Below are positions 29,333-38,796 of a stretch of 64,000 nucleotides of DNA, one piece after another. The stretch covers positions 110,425 to 174,424 of the forward strand of contig NZ_JACHOU010000010.1 of NCBI RefSeq assembly GCF_014206975.1, written 5' to 3'. Under the pieces are notes generated by a model. The model was not told the origin of the DNA. It ran no database searches and was given only the letters and a program-made list of their open reading frames with translations. The position numbers were made by a program, and so were the translations under genes. This DNA is from Aminobacter aganoensis (GTDB taxonomy: Bacteria > Pseudomonadota > Alphaproteobacteria > Rhizobiales > Rhizobiaceae). Positions within the stretch are counted from its first letter, which is position 1. Each line of letters opens with the position of its first letter.

Positions 29333-30610
29333 TCATTCCGCCCGCACGTCCCGGATCGACGCTTCCAGAATGTCCAGCGCCTCGGTCATCACCTCGTCCT
29401 GGATGGTGATCGGCGCGAGGAAGCGGATGACGTTGCCGTGGACGCCGCAGGTAAGCAGGATCAGGCCCTTTTCCAGCGCCTTGAGCCGCACCGCATTGGT
29501 GAACTCCGCCGAGGGCATCCTGGTCTTGGCATCGTTGAATTCGACCGCGTTCATGAAGCCAGGGCCGCGGATGTCGGCGATCTCCGGGACGTCGTCGCGC
29601 AGTGATTCCAGCCGCTGCTTGAGCCGCGCGCCGAGCTGATTGGCGCGGTCGCAGAGGTTCTCGTCCTCGATGATGTCGAGCACGGCGTGCGCAGCGGCAA
29701 TGCCGATCGGGCTGCCGCCATAGGTGCCGCCGAGGCCGCCGGGATTGGGCGCGTCCATCAGTTCGGCCCGTCCCGTCACCGCCGCCAGCGGAAAACCGCC
29801 GGCGAGGCTCTTGGCCATCGTCATCAGGTCGGGCGCGACGTCATGGTGGTCCATGGCGAACATCCTGCCGGTGCGGGCAAAGCCGGTCTGCACCTCGTCG
29901 GCGATCAGGAGCATGCCGTGCTGGTCGCAGATCTTGCGCAGCGCCGTCATGAAGTCGCGCGGCACCTCGTAGAAGCCGCCTTCGCCCTGCACCGGCTCGA
30001 TGATGATGGCGGCGACGCGGGCGGGATCGACATCGGCCTTGAACAGCCGGTCGAGCGCTGCGAGCGCATCTGCCACCGTCACGCCATGCAGCGGCACCGG
30101 GAAGGGCGCATGGAACACGTCGCCCGGCATCGCGCCGAAGCCCGCCTTGTAGGGCTGTACCTTGCCGGTCAGCGCCATGCCCATGAAGGTGCGGCCGTGG
30201 AAGCCGCCGGCAAAGGCGATGACGGCCTGGCGGCCGGTCGCGTTGCGGGCGATCTTGATCGCGTTCTCCACCGCCTCGGCGCCCGTGGTGACGAAGACGG
30301 TGCGCTTGTCGCCCTTCATCGGGGCGATGGCGTTCAGCCTTTCGCCGAGCCGGACATAGCTCTCATAGGGCACGACCTGGTGGCAGGTGTGGGTGAAACG
30401 GTCGAGCTGGGCCTTTACGGCTTCGATGACGCGCGGGTGACGGTGGCCGGTATTGACCACGGCGATGCCGGAAGAGAAGTCGATGTAGCGGCGGCCCTCG
30501 ACGTCCCAGATCTCGGAGTTCTCGGCCCGGTCGGCATAGACCTGCGTCGTCATGCCGACGCCGCGGGCGATGGTCTGCGTCTTGCGTTGTGAGATTTCGG
30601 CGTTCTTCAT
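29333..30610 (-). CDS. gabT: 4-aminobutyrate aminotransferase-like class III transaminase
   Basis: This 425-residue PLP enzyme has VFVTTGAEAVENAIKIAR, the pyridoxal-contact segment LIADEVQTGFARTG, and the active-site lysine in MTMAKSLAGGFPLAAV. Overall it matches GabT, which converts 4-aminobutyrate and 2-oxoglutarate to succinate semialdehyde and glutamate. Related omega-transaminases look similar, and there is no gabD neighbour. The start ATG at 30610 has GGAGGA at the proper distance. It is divergent from the DGPF/ECF42 pair. Confidence 0.85.
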   Translation of the reverse strand: MKNAEISQRKTQTIARGVGMTTQVYADRAENSEIWDVEGRRYIDFSSGIAVVNTGHRHPRVIEAVKAQLDRFTHTCHQVVPYESYVRLGERLNAIAPMKGDKRTVFVTTGAEAVENAIKIARNATGRQAVIAFAGGFHGRTFMGMALTGKVQPYKAGFGAMPGDVFHAPFPVPLHGVTVADALAALDRLFKADVDPARVAAIIIEPVQGEGGFYEVPRDFMTALRKICDQHGMLLIADEVQTGFARTGRMFAMDHHDVAPDLMTMAKSLAGGFPLAAVTGRAELMDAPNPGGLGGTYGGSPIGIAAAHAVLDIIEDENLCDRANQLGARLKQRLESLRDDVPEIADIRGPGFMNAVEFNDAKTRMPSAEFTNAVRLKALEKGLILLTCGVHGNVIRFLAPITIQDEVMTEALDILEASIRDVRAE

Positions 30611-30796
30611 CGCGCGTCCTCCAACATTATGGGCGCCTTGCACGCGCCAGACCGACGCCATATCTGCACCTCTCCCGGTTTTTCACAAGCCGTCATGACG
30701 GACGAAGGCCCCCGTTCCCGATGGCGCAAAAAAAATGCCGACGCCATGTCGGAATTGCGCATACTCGCGCGTCCTAGACATGAAGGAACCGAACCG

Positions 30797-31171
30797 ATGC
30801 TCTATGCGATCCTCTGCTACAATAACGAAGACGTGGTCTGCGCCTGGTCGAAGGAACAGGACGACGAGGTGATGGCGCGCCTTCAGGTGGTGACCGGCAA
30901 GCTTCGCGACCAGGGCCGGCTCGGACCGGTGGCGCGGCTGATGCCGACCACGGCGGCCACGACCCTGCGCAAGACCAGGGACGAACCGCTGGTCATCGAC
31001 GGGCCCTTTGCCGAAACCAAGGAACAGTTCCTCGGCTTCTACGTCGTCGACTGCGCAACCCTCGACGAAGCGGTCGATGTCGCCAAGGACCTGGCTGAGG
31101 CCAATCCCGGCGGCGGCTCCTACGAGCTTCGGCCGATAAGCGCCTTTTTCGCCCCTCGAGAGGTAGCATGA
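30797..31171 (+). CDS. YCII-related DGPF-domain protein, ECF42 partner
   Basis: This 124-residue ferredoxin-like-fold protein has the hallmark DGPF motif in VIDGPFAETKEQFLGF. DGPF proteins are almost always encoded next to ECF42 sigma factors and are typically targets of that sigma factor. Their biochemical role is not established. Its stop overlaps the sigma factor ATG as ATGA, so the two are translationally coupled. Confidence 0.88.
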   Translation: MLYAILCYNNEDVVCAWSKEQDDEVMARLQVVTGKLRDQGRLGPVARLMPTTAATTLRKTRDEPLVIDGPFAETKEQFLGFYVVDCATLDEAVDVAKDLAEANPGGGSYELRPISAFFAPREVA

Positions 31172-32436
31172 CCGACCCGGCCTGGATCAACACGGCATTG
31201 TCTTCGGCCCGGCCGCAGGCCGTGGCAGCCCTGCTGCGCTATTTCCGCGACCTCGACACCGCGGAAGAAGCGTTCCAGGAGGCCTGCCTGCGCGCCCTGC
31301 GCACCTGGCCGAAGAACGGACCGCCGCGCGATCCGGCCGCCTGGCTGATCTTTGTCGGCCGCAACTCCGGCATCGATGCCGCCCGCCGCCGCAACAAGCA
31401 GGCGCCGATGCCGCCGGAGGAAACGATCTCCGACCTCGAGGACGTCGAGAGTGCGGTCGTCGAACGCCTCGACGGCGCGCACTACCGCGACGACATCCTG
31501 CGGCTGCTGTTCATCTGCTGCCATCCCGACCTGCCGGCGACGCAGCAGATCGCGCTCGCCCTGCGCATCGTCTCGGGCATTCCGGTCAAGCAGATCGCCC
31601 GCGCCTTCCTGGTCGGCGAAAGCGCCATGGAGCAGCGCATCACCCGGGCCAAGGCGCGCATCGCCAATGCCGAGGTGCCGTTCGAGGCGCCGGGGCCGGT
31701 CGAGCGCTCGGAGCGGCTGGCGGCGGTGCTGGCCATGGTCTACCTCGTCTTCAACGAGGGCTATTCGGCGGGCGCCACGGAGATCGCCAACCGCGCGCCC
31801 CTCTGCGAGGAGGCGATCAGGCTGGCGCGGCTGCTGCTGCGCCTGTTCCAGACCGAGCCCGAGGTGATGGGGCTGACGGCGCTGCTCCTGCTGCAGCACG
31901 CCCGTGCCGCCGCCCGCTTCGATGCCGATGGCGAACTTGTGCTGATGGACGACCAGGACCGCAGCCTGTGGAACCGGGCCCTGATCGACGAAGGCCTGGC
32001 GCTGATCGACAAGGCGATGCGCCATCGCCGCTCCGGTCCCTACCAGATCCAGGCGGCGATCGCGGCGCTGCATGCCCGCGCCGCCCGCCCCGAGGACACC
32101 GACTGGGCCGAGATCGACCTGCTCTATTCGGTGCTGGAATCGATGACGCCATCGCCTGTCGTCACGCTCAACCGGGCCGTCGCCTATGCCAAGCTGCGCG
32201 GCCCGGAAGCGGCGCTCAAGCTGATCGAGCCGCTGGAACCCAAGCTCGCGGGCTACTTCCACTTCTTCGGCGTCAAGGGCGGGCTGTTGATGCAGCTCGG
32301 ACGTGCCGAGGACGCGCGCGAGGCGTTCGGCCGGGCCATCGCGCTCGCCAACACCGCCGCCGAAGCGGCCCATATCCGCATGCATCTCGACCGGCTGTCG
32401 GCCGAGAGTCTCCCGCGCAACGGCATGTCGGCCTGA
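31168..32436 (+). CDS. ECF42-type RNA polymerase sigma factor
   Basis: This 422-residue protein has an N-terminal sigma2 region (YFRDLDTAEEAFQEACLRAL) and a sigma4 helix-turn-helix (SGIPVKQIARAFLVGESAMEQRI, about residues 130-155). A long C-terminal DUF6596/TPR-like extension follows (about 185-420). This extension marks the ECF42 group, which has no anti-sigma factor and is controlled through the C-terminal domain. It is encoded with a DGPF protein, as expected. The inducing signal is unknown. Confidence 0.92.
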   Translation: MTDPAWINTALSSARPQAVAALLRYFRDLDTAEEAFQEACLRALRTWPKNGPPRDPAAWLIFVGRNSGIDAARRRNKQAPMPPEETISDLEDVESAVVERLDGAHYRDDILRLLFICCHPDLPATQQIALALRIVSGIPVKQIARAFLVGESAMEQRITRAKARIANAEVPFEAPGPVERSERLAAVLAMVYLVFNEGYSAGATEIANRAPLCEEAIRLARLLLRLFQTEPEVMGLTALLLLQHARAAARFDADGELVLMDDQDRSLWNRALIDEGLALIDKAMRHRRSGPYQIQAAIAALHARAARPEDTDWAEIDLLYSVLESMTPSPVVTLNRAVAYAKLRGPEAALKLIEPLEPKLAGYFHFFGVKGGLLMQLGRAEDAREAFGRAIALANTAAEAAHIRMHLDRLSAESLPRNGMSA

Positions 32437-32501
32437 TCGGCTTTCGCACCAGCCGCGCGGGCGGGGCGCCCGCGAGGCTGGTGTGTTGCCTGGTTGCTCG
32501 G

Positions 32502-33374
32502 CTACCAGCGAAGCCAATATGGGAAGTGTCGATCGTCCCGTTCGGTGTTGGCAGGTGGCAGGGGCGTTTTCTTGTCGGCCGGCACGTCGACGACCTTGCG
32601 ATAGAGGTGCCACGTCGCGTGGCCGAGGACCGGGATGACGACTGCGAGGCCCGCCAGGAACGGCAGCGACCCGATCAGCAGCGCGACCGCGACGATCAGG
32701 CCCCACAGCAGCATCGGCACCGGATTGCTCTGCACTGCCCGTACCGAGGTCTCGACCGCGGCATAGGCGCCGACATCGCAGTCGAGCAGCAGTGGAAAGG
32801 CGACGACGGTGGTGCAGAGCACCACCAGGGCAAACAGGAATCCGATCAGATTGCCGAGCACGATCAGCGTCCAGCCGCGCTGGGTGGTGAAGAGATCCTC
32901 GAAGAACGCTGCGGTCGACTGCGGGGCGTCCGCTCCGTAAAGCCATGCGTACAGCCCCTGCGCGACCAGGAGCCATGCGACGAACAGCACGAGCAGCATG
33001 ATGCCGATCGCCACCATTGCAGGAATGGCCGGCGAAAGCCGGACGTCGAAGGCATGCCTCCAGGACGTGTCGAGGTTTTGCTCGCGCCTTCGGCTGATCT
33101 CGTACAGCCCGATTCCGGCGAAGGGCCCGAGCAAGGCGAAGCCCGACATCAGCGGGAAAATGAGCTGCAGGGCGTTGCCGCCCGATGTCCATGTGATCAG
33201 AAACACGCCGACGATCGGGTAGATCAGACACAGGAAAACGTAATGCGACGGCTTGTCCCAAAAATCGTCGAAGCCGCGGCGCAAGGCGTCGAACACGTCC
33301 GCGACCGTTATCCGGCGGATGGCGGGATGCTCGAGCGTATTGGTGGCGCCTGCGTACACATGGAAGCTTGCCAT
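32502..33374 (-). CDS. DUF2189-family membrane protein
   Basis: This 290-residue protein has about six membrane segments (around 45-65, 72-92, 120-145, 170-195, 218-250). The N-terminal signature is RRITVADVFDALRRGFDDFWDKPSHYVFLCLIYP, typical of DUF2189. Members are sometimes found beside respiratory genes, but the function is unknown and no such context exists here. I chose the ATG at 33374 over a GTG two codons earlier because AAGGAG lies at better spacing. Confidence 0.8.
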   Translation of the reverse strand: MASFHVYAGATNTLEHPAIRRITVADVFDALRRGFDDFWDKPSHYVFLCLIYPIVGVFLITWTSGGNALQLIFPLMSGFALLGPFAGIGLYEISRRREQNLDTSWRHAFDVRLSPAIPAMVAIGIMLLVLFVAWLLVAQGLYAWLYGADAPQSTAAFFEDLFTTQRGWTLIVLGNLIGFLFALVVLCTTVVAFPLLLDCDVGAYAAVETSVRAVQSNPVPMLLWGLIVAVALLIGSLPFLAGLAVVIPVLGHATWHLYRKVVDVPADKKTPLPPANTERDDRHFPYWLRW

Positions 33375-33556
33375 GACCACTCCTCCTTTGGGGTGGGTCG
33401 CGGCCCGGGTTCAGCATGAGTGGTCACACCAAAACCGCGACCTTCACCATGTCAAAATATAACGTGCTTCGAGCGATTTGACGACTCTGGTCGAACGGGT
33501 CCTGGGCCCGCGGTGGCCGTGCCCGTTGCGGCGCCCAGGCTCTTGCTGGCAGCGTG

Positions 33557-34462
33557 TCAGGCGCTGTAGCGCCGCGGGAAGGTCGAGATCGCACGGGCCG
33601 CCGTCTCGACGCCGCGCGCAAGGGCAGCACCGAGCGAGCCGCCCCTGGCAAGGGACGCGAGGAAGGCGGCATTGAACGTGTCGCCGGCGCCGACGGTGTC
33701 GATGACCTCGACCCTCGGCGATGGCGCATGAAAATGCGCGCCGCCGGCAAAGGCATGGGCACCCTGCGCGCCGTCCTTGACCACCAGCGTGTGCGCGGCG
33801 CCGATCTGGCTGACGAGCAAGGCGGTCGCGGCGTCGAGATCGTCGATGCCGGCCAGCCCCTTGGCCTCCTCGGCATTGATCAGCGAGATGTCGGCCGCAG
33901 CGATCCAGGCATTGACCTGCCGCTTGTTCGCCTCGGTCCAGCCGACCGGCGGCCAGCCGGGATCGATGGCGGTGCGCCAGCCCTTGGCCGACAGCGCCTC
34001 GAGCAGGGTCGTCGTGCCGGCCTCGATGCGCGGCATCAGGTGTCCGCCGGAGATCAGCGCCAGGGCATTGTCGCCCGGCGCCTGCGGCAGCCGCTCGATC
34101 AGGTCTTCGAGGCTGGCGCGCTGCAGGTGTCCCGGCGTGGTGAAGAACACCCGGTCGCCGCCCTTGTGGACGATGCCGACCGTCAGCGTCGTATCGCAGG
34201 GCTCGACGATCCATTCGCAGGAGGCGGCGTCGAACTGCCCGCTCAGCCACGCTCCGTTGGGGTCGTTGCCGACGGATGCGATCATCAGATGGTTTTCGCC
34301 CATGCCGGCGAGCGCAAGTGCCGTGTTGCCGGCGGAGCCGCCCGGACGCATCTCGGAGCGGTCGACGACCACTTCGGTGCCGACGGCGGGCCAGCCGTCG
34401 ACCTCGCCGAGCACCAGGTCGACATTGACATTGCCGAGAACGAGCAGCGTCGGAACGGTCAT
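33557..34462 (-). CDS. PfkB-family carbohydrate kinase
   Basis: This 301-residue ribokinase-fold kinase has an N-terminal LVLGNVNVDLVLGEV, the substrate-binding MRPGGSAGNTALA and the C-terminal catalytic motif DTVGAGDTFNAAF. It closes the sugar operon that starts at the binding protein (41400), so it should phosphorylate the imported sugar or its oxidised product. The substrate cannot be named. It is separated from the Gfo/Idh gene by 65 bp. Confidence 0.87.
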   Translation of the reverse strand: MTVPTLLVLGNVNVDLVLGEVDGWPAVGTEVVVDRSEMRPGGSAGNTALALAGMGENHLMIASVGNDPNGAWLSGQFDAASCEWIVEPCDTTLTVGIVHKGGDRVFFTTPGHLQRASLEDLIERLPQAPGDNALALISGGHLMPRIEAGTTTLLEALSAKGWRTAIDPGWPPVGWTEANKRQVNAWIAAADISLINAEEAKGLAGIDDLDAATALLVSQIGAAHTLVVKDGAQGAHAFAGGAHFHAPSPRVEVIDTVGAGDTFNAAFLASLARGGSLGAALARGVETAARAISTFPRRYSA

Positions 34463-34527
34463 AAGTCCTGCCTATGCAATGGCAGCGGCCGCCCCGATGG
34501 GAGCGGACGCCGCTATGTCAGTGTCGG

Positions 34528-35772
34528 TCACGCGCCGGTGCGCGCCACCACCGGCACATAGTCTTCGAGTTCGGGGGCAGGGAAGCTGACCGTTCCGTTG
34601 ATCTCGGCAGAGCGATAGAGCCCCATCAGGATCTCGACCACCGCAAGCCCGTCGTCGAAGGTTTCGATCGGCTTCTCGCCCTTGCGGAAGCACTCCACCA
34701 TGTGACGATTCTCGTCGGTATAGCCGTAGATGCCGGCTTCGTCTTCAAGAACCGGCATCAGGCCCTGCTCGGCGTTCTGCTTTTCGACCAGGTCCTCGCC
34801 TTCGGCGCCCTTGACCTCGCGCGACATGAACACCTTGAGGCCGGTGTTGAGCGAGTTGAACTCCATCGCATATTCCGGCCCGAGCAGTTCGAGCTGGATG
34901 CGCAGGCCGGCGCCGACATAGGCCCATGAGGTCGTCGCCTCGATCACCAGCTCGTTGCCGTCCTCGTCCTCGAGCAGGATCGTGCCGCGGGCGAAATCCT
35001 CGGACGGTCGGTTGCGGTAGTCGACTTCGGTGCCGAAGCGCTTCCGGAGCTGGTCGGCATAGTTGGGCCGCGTCCATTTGAGGTTGGCGACGGTGCCGCT
35101 GACCTGCTTGATGGTCAGCGACTTGCGCTCGGCACCTGGCTTGGTCAGCAGGTGCCGCGCCACCTCGACGCTGTGGCACATCATGTCGGAGAGCACGCCG
35201 CCGCCCTGCTTGTCGCCCTGCCAGAACCACGGCTCGTGCGGGCCGGAATGCTCTTCGGCGGCGCGCGCCAGGTAGGGCCGGCCGGTGGCCGACGCGGCAC
35301 GGCGCCAGATGATGTCCTTGCCGCGGATGACCGGGGTGCAGAACACCTGGTTTTCGAGATAGCCGTGGTTGAGGCCGGCGTCTTCGGCGAGACGCAGCAT
35401 TTCGCGCGCTTCGGCGATGGTGCGGGCGAGCGGCTTTTCGCAGGCGACGGCGATGACCTTGCTGCGGCCTGCCTTCACCTCGGCGTGCAGCGTGCGCATC
35501 ACGTCGAGGCGGGTGTAGTTGGGCGAGAGGATCCAGATCGCGTCGACGTCGCCGGCATTGACCAGCGACTCCAGGCTGTCATGGCTGGTGCATTCGCCGA
35601 GGCCGAGTTCGGCGACGCGGGCGGCGAAGCGTGCGCGGTTTTCGGCCTTGCGGCTGAAGACGCCGGTGACGTCGACATTGCGCACGCCGAGCATGCCCCT
35701 GAGGTGGAATTCCGCGATGAAGCCGCTTCCGACGAAGCCGACGCGCAGCCGCTGTTTGGGCAATCCGGTCAT
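34528..35772 (-). CDS. Gfo/Idh/MocA-family oxidoreductase (sugar operon)
   Basis: This 414-residue protein has a Rossmann NAD(P)-binding start RVGFVGSGFIAEFH and the family catalytic-site motif CEKPLARTIAEA. The dimerising beta-sheet domain follows. These enzymes oxidise or reduce sugars, inositols or their derivatives. The gene lies between lacI and pfkB on the same strand in a ribose-type ABC operon, suggesting dehydrogenation of the imported sugar. I chose the start at 35772, preceded by GAGGGA. Confidence 0.87.
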   Translation of the reverse strand: MTGLPKQRLRVGFVGSGFIAEFHLRGMLGVRNVDVTGVFSRKAENRARFAARVAELGLGECTSHDSLESLVNAGDVDAIWILSPNYTRLDVMRTLHAEVKAGRSKVIAVACEKPLARTIAEAREMLRLAEDAGLNHGYLENQVFCTPVIRGKDIIWRRAASATGRPYLARAAEEHSGPHEPWFWQGDKQGGGVLSDMMCHSVEVARHLLTKPGAERKSLTIKQVSGTVANLKWTRPNYADQLRKRFGTEVDYRNRPSEDFARGTILLEDEDGNELVIEATTSWAYVGAGLRIQLELLGPEYAMEFNSLNTGLKVFMSREVKGAEGEDLVEKQNAEQGLMPVLEDEAGIYGYTDENRHMVECFRKGEKPIETFDDGLAVVEILMGLYRSAEINGTVSFPAPELEDYVPVVARTGA

Positions 35773-35804
35773 GGTCGATCCCTCATTTTCCTGAATGTCT
35801 GATG

Positions 35805-36818
35805 TCATTTCGGCGCCGGCGCCGTGGTGCCGCGCACCTTCAGCGTCGTCGGCAGCATGGCCGGCTTGCGCGGCGTCAGCCCGCCGGCCAGCATGTCGAG
35901 CAGCATGTTCATGGCGGCGCGGCCGATCTCGGTGCGCGGCTGGCTGACGGTGGTCAGCGGCGGGTAGAAGGCCTCGCTCAGGAACAGATCGTCGAAGCCG
36001 ACGACGGAGACGTCTCCCGGCACGTCGAGCCCGAGGCGGCGCAGTTCATGGATCACGCCGAAGGCCATTTCGTCGTTGGCGACGAAGATCGCCGTCGGCG
36101 GTTGCGGCAGCTCGAACAGCTCCCGGCAGAGCCGCTGGCCGGTGTGCAGCAGGTAGTCGCCGACCGGCTCGTAGCCGTCCGGGATGGCGAGCCCGGCGGC
36201 CTGCATGGCGGCGCGGTAGCCGTTGCGGCGGCTGACGCTCATGATCTCCGGCACCGGGCCCGAGACGTGGGCGATGCGCTTGTGGCCGAGCCCGATCAGG
36301 TGCTCGACGGCGTCTCGCGCGGCACCTTCGTTGTCGATCATGACATGGGGGAAGCCGGCGTCGCGGATCTCCTCCAGCGCCACCACGATGGGCGCGTCGG
36401 CGACCGAATCGACAAAGCCATCGCGCGCCGGCAGCTTGCCGGTCATCAGGATCATGCCGTCGGCATGGCCGTCGCGCAGCATGTCGAAATACTCGACCTC
36501 GCGGTCGGAGTCGTTTTCGGTGTTGCCCATCAGGACGGAATAGCCGGCGGCCCGGGCGGTGGCTTCGACGCCCTTCAGGATCTCGAGATAGAACGGGTTG
36601 CCGACGTCGCGGACCACCATCAGCACGGCCATGGCGCGTTGCGTGCGCAGGTTGCGCGCACTGACATTGGGCCGGTAGTTCATCTCGCGGGCGACCTCGC
36701 GGATGCGGCTGAGCGTCGGTTCGGCCACCAGCCCGCTGTCGGAGAGCGCGCGCGACACGGTGGCGGCGGAGACGCCGAGCCGTTCGGCGATGTCCTTGAT
36801 CTTGGGCCGCTCGTTCAT
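35805..36818 (-). CDS. LacI-family transcriptional repressor
   Basis: This 337-residue protein has the N-terminal headpiece [21 protein letters not shown] (residues 5-25) and hinge helix, and a C-terminal periplasmic-binding-protein-like sensor domain. Its ATG overlaps the permease stop as ATGA, so it is cotranslated with the transporter it should control. A matching LacI-type operator stands in front of the binding protein gene (41449-41462). The effector is probably the imported sugar. Confidence 0.92.
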   Translation of the reverse strand: MNERPKIKDIAERLGVSAATVSRALSDSGLVAEPTLSRIREVAREMNYRPNVSARNLRTQRAMAVLMVVRDVGNPFYLEILKGVEATARAAGYSVLMGNTENDSDREVEYFDMLRDGHADGMILMTGKLPARDGFVDSVADAPIVVALEEIRDAGFPHVMIDNEGAARDAVEHLIGLGHKRIAHVSGPVPEIMSVSRRNGYRAAMQAAGLAIPDGYEPVGDYLLHTGQRLCRELFELPQPPTAIFVANDEMAFGVIHELRRLGLDVPGDVSVVGFDDLFLSEAFYPPLTTVSQPRTEIGRAAMNMLLDMLAGGLTPRKPAMLPTTLKVRGTTAPAPK

Positions 36819-37810
36819 CCGCGCATCGCCCGCCCGCGTCCGTAGAACAGCATCAGCAGCAGCAGCGTGGCGCCGAACACCATCTGCCGGCCGGATTCGT
36901 CGATGTGGACCGTGGTCAGGATGCCCTGCAGGATGACCAGCAGAAGCGCGCCCGCCATGGTGCCGGTGTAGCCGCCCTTGCCGCCGGACAGTGGCGTGCC
37001 GCCGAAGACGACGGCGATGATGGAGGCCAGCATGTACTGCTCGCCGACATTGGCGAAAGACGAACCGGAATAGCCGAGCAGGCAGATGCCGGTGATGGCG
37101 GCGAACACGCCCGACAGCATGAACAGCGAGATGCGCATCGCCCGGACCGGCACGCCGGCCATGTAGGCGGCTTGCTCGTTGGAGCCGATGGCATAGATGC
37201 GGTGGCCGTAGACGGTGCGGGTCAGCATGAAGGCCATCAGCAGCCCGATCGCCACCCACAGCCAGATGATGCCGGGCAGGCCGAGCAGGAACGGTTGGGT
37301 GACGAAGCGCGACAGGCCGGGCGCGGCGAAGCCCGAGGGGATGCCGTTGCGGACGACCACCAAGAGGCCCTGCAGCACGCCGAGCATGCCGAGTGTCATC
37401 ACCAGTGGCGGGATGCGCAGCAGCGTCACGCCCATGCCGTTGATCAGGCCGATGAAGGCGCCTGCCGCCATGCAGGCCAGCACCGCCGGCACGATGGCGC
37501 TGTCGGCGCCGTTCATGACGTTGCCGGCGATGATGGCCGAGAGCGAGATGACGCCGCCGACCGACAGGTCGATGCCCTCGCGGCCGCCGAGGATGACGAG
37601 GTTCTGGCCGGCGGCGACGATGCCGAGCAGGGCGGCGACGATCAGCAGGCGCAGGATCTGCTGGGCCGAGGCGAAGCCGGGCGACAGCACTTCGCCGAGG
37701 ATCAGCAGCGCCGCGATCAGGATCAGCGCCACGACCAGCGGCTGCTTGAGGAAGGCCAACACGGGCGAGGGCGCCGCCGCCTTGGCCGGGGTCTGGGTCG
37801 TGGCGGTCAT
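36815..37810 (-). CDS. Ribose-type sugar ABC transporter permease (first)
   Basis: This 331-residue RbsC-like permease has 8-10 membrane segments and the family motifs GREGIDLSVGGVISLSA and VVFGGTPLSGGKGGYTGT. It pairs with the second permease as a heterodimer, used by systems with two distinct RbsC proteins. It overlaps lacI at its 3' end and begins 4 bases inside the end of the second permease gene. Confidence 0.92.
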   Translation of the reverse strand: MTATTQTPAKAAAPSPVLAFLKQPLVVALILIAALLILGEVLSPGFASAQQILRLLIVAALLGIVAAGQNLVILGGREGIDLSVGGVISLSAIIAGNVMNGADSAIVPAVLACMAAGAFIGLINGMGVTLLRIPPLVMTLGMLGVLQGLLVVVRNGIPSGFAAPGLSRFVTQPFLLGLPGIIWLWVAIGLLMAFMLTRTVYGHRIYAIGSNEQAAYMAGVPVRAMRISLFMLSGVFAAITGICLLGYSGSSFANVGEQYMLASIIAVVFGGTPLSGGKGGYTGTMAGALLLVILQGILTTVHIDESGRQMVFGATLLLLMLFYGRGRAMRG

Positions 37811-38796
37811 GCGCGTGCCCTCCGGCCGACGAGGACGCCGGCCATCAGCGCCACCAGGATGGCGAGGCCCTGGACCAGGTTCTGCCATTCGGACGGCGTG
37901 CCGACGAAGAACACCAGCGAGTTGATCAGGCCGATGATCAGCGCCCCGATGATCGAGCCGACGACGGTGCCGAAGCCGCCCGACAATGCGCTGCCGCCGA
38001 GCACCACCGCTGCCACCGAAAACAGGGTCATCTTGCCGCCGACCAGCGGGTCGCCGCTGGCCGTGTCGCCGGTGATGCAGAAGGCGGCGAGTGCCGCGAA
38101 TAGGCCGCACAGCGCGTAGCCCTGGATGCGGATTTTCGTGACCGGCAGGCCGCTCTGGAAGGCCGCCTGCGCATCGTCGCCGACGGCGAGGAGCTGGGTG
38201 GCGAGGCGGGTGCGGGCGAGCACGTAGAGCACGATGGCCAGCACCACGACGGCGTAGAACACGAACGGGACCTCGAAGAAGCGGCCGCCATAGGTGCGCC
38301 AGAAGGCGGCGGGCGCCGGGGTGCCCGCGACCGGCATGACGTAGAGCGCCAGCCCGGTGAAGAAGATCGAGGTGGCGAAGGTGGCGACGATCGCCTGCAG
38401 CCGCAGTGCGGCCACCACGATGCCGTTGACGATGCCGCAGGCAAGCCCGGTGAGCAGGCCGACGCCGAGGGCCACGACAACCGAAAAGCCGCTGCCGCCC
38501 ATCTTTTCCATCAGCACGACGATGACGACATTGACCAGCGAGACGATGGCCCCGACCGACAGGTCGATGTCGCCGGCATAGACGACATAGGTCTGGGCGA
38601 TGGCGAGCATCATCAGCGCCAGATAGGTCTTGGTCAGGCCGGTGATGCCGATGAAGCTGACGCTGCGCGGCTGGTAGAGGCCGTTGAGCGCCAGCAGCAC
38701 CAGCGCGATCAGCAGCGCCGGCAGGAACGGATGGCGTTCGACGAGGCGCTTGAGCCCGCCGCCCGGCTTTTGCGTGGAAAGGGTCGCGGTCGTCAT
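37807..38796 (-). CDS. Ribose-type sugar ABC transporter permease (second)
   Basis: This 329-residue RbsC-like permease has YAGDIDLSVGAIVSLVNVV and VVLGGSALSGGFGTVVGS as the equivalent signature motifs. The start ATG at 38796 overlaps the ATPase stop as ATGA, and the stop overlaps the next permease in the same way, so the whole transporter is tightly coupled. Confidence 0.92.
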   Translation of the reverse strand: MTTATLSTQKPGGGLKRLVERHPFLPALLIALVLLALNGLYQPRSVSFIGITGLTKTYLALMMLAIAQTYVVYAGDIDLSVGAIVSLVNVVIVVLMEKMGGSGFSVVVALGVGLLTGLACGIVNGIVVAALRLQAIVATFATSIFFTGLALYVMPVAGTPAPAAFWRTYGGRFFEVPFVFYAVVVLAIVLYVLARTRLATQLLAVGDDAQAAFQSGLPVTKIRIQGYALCGLFAALAAFCITGDTASGDPLVGGKMTLFSVAAVVLGGSALSGGFGTVVGSIIGALIIGLINSLVFFVGTPSEWQNLVQGLAILVALMAGVLVGRRARA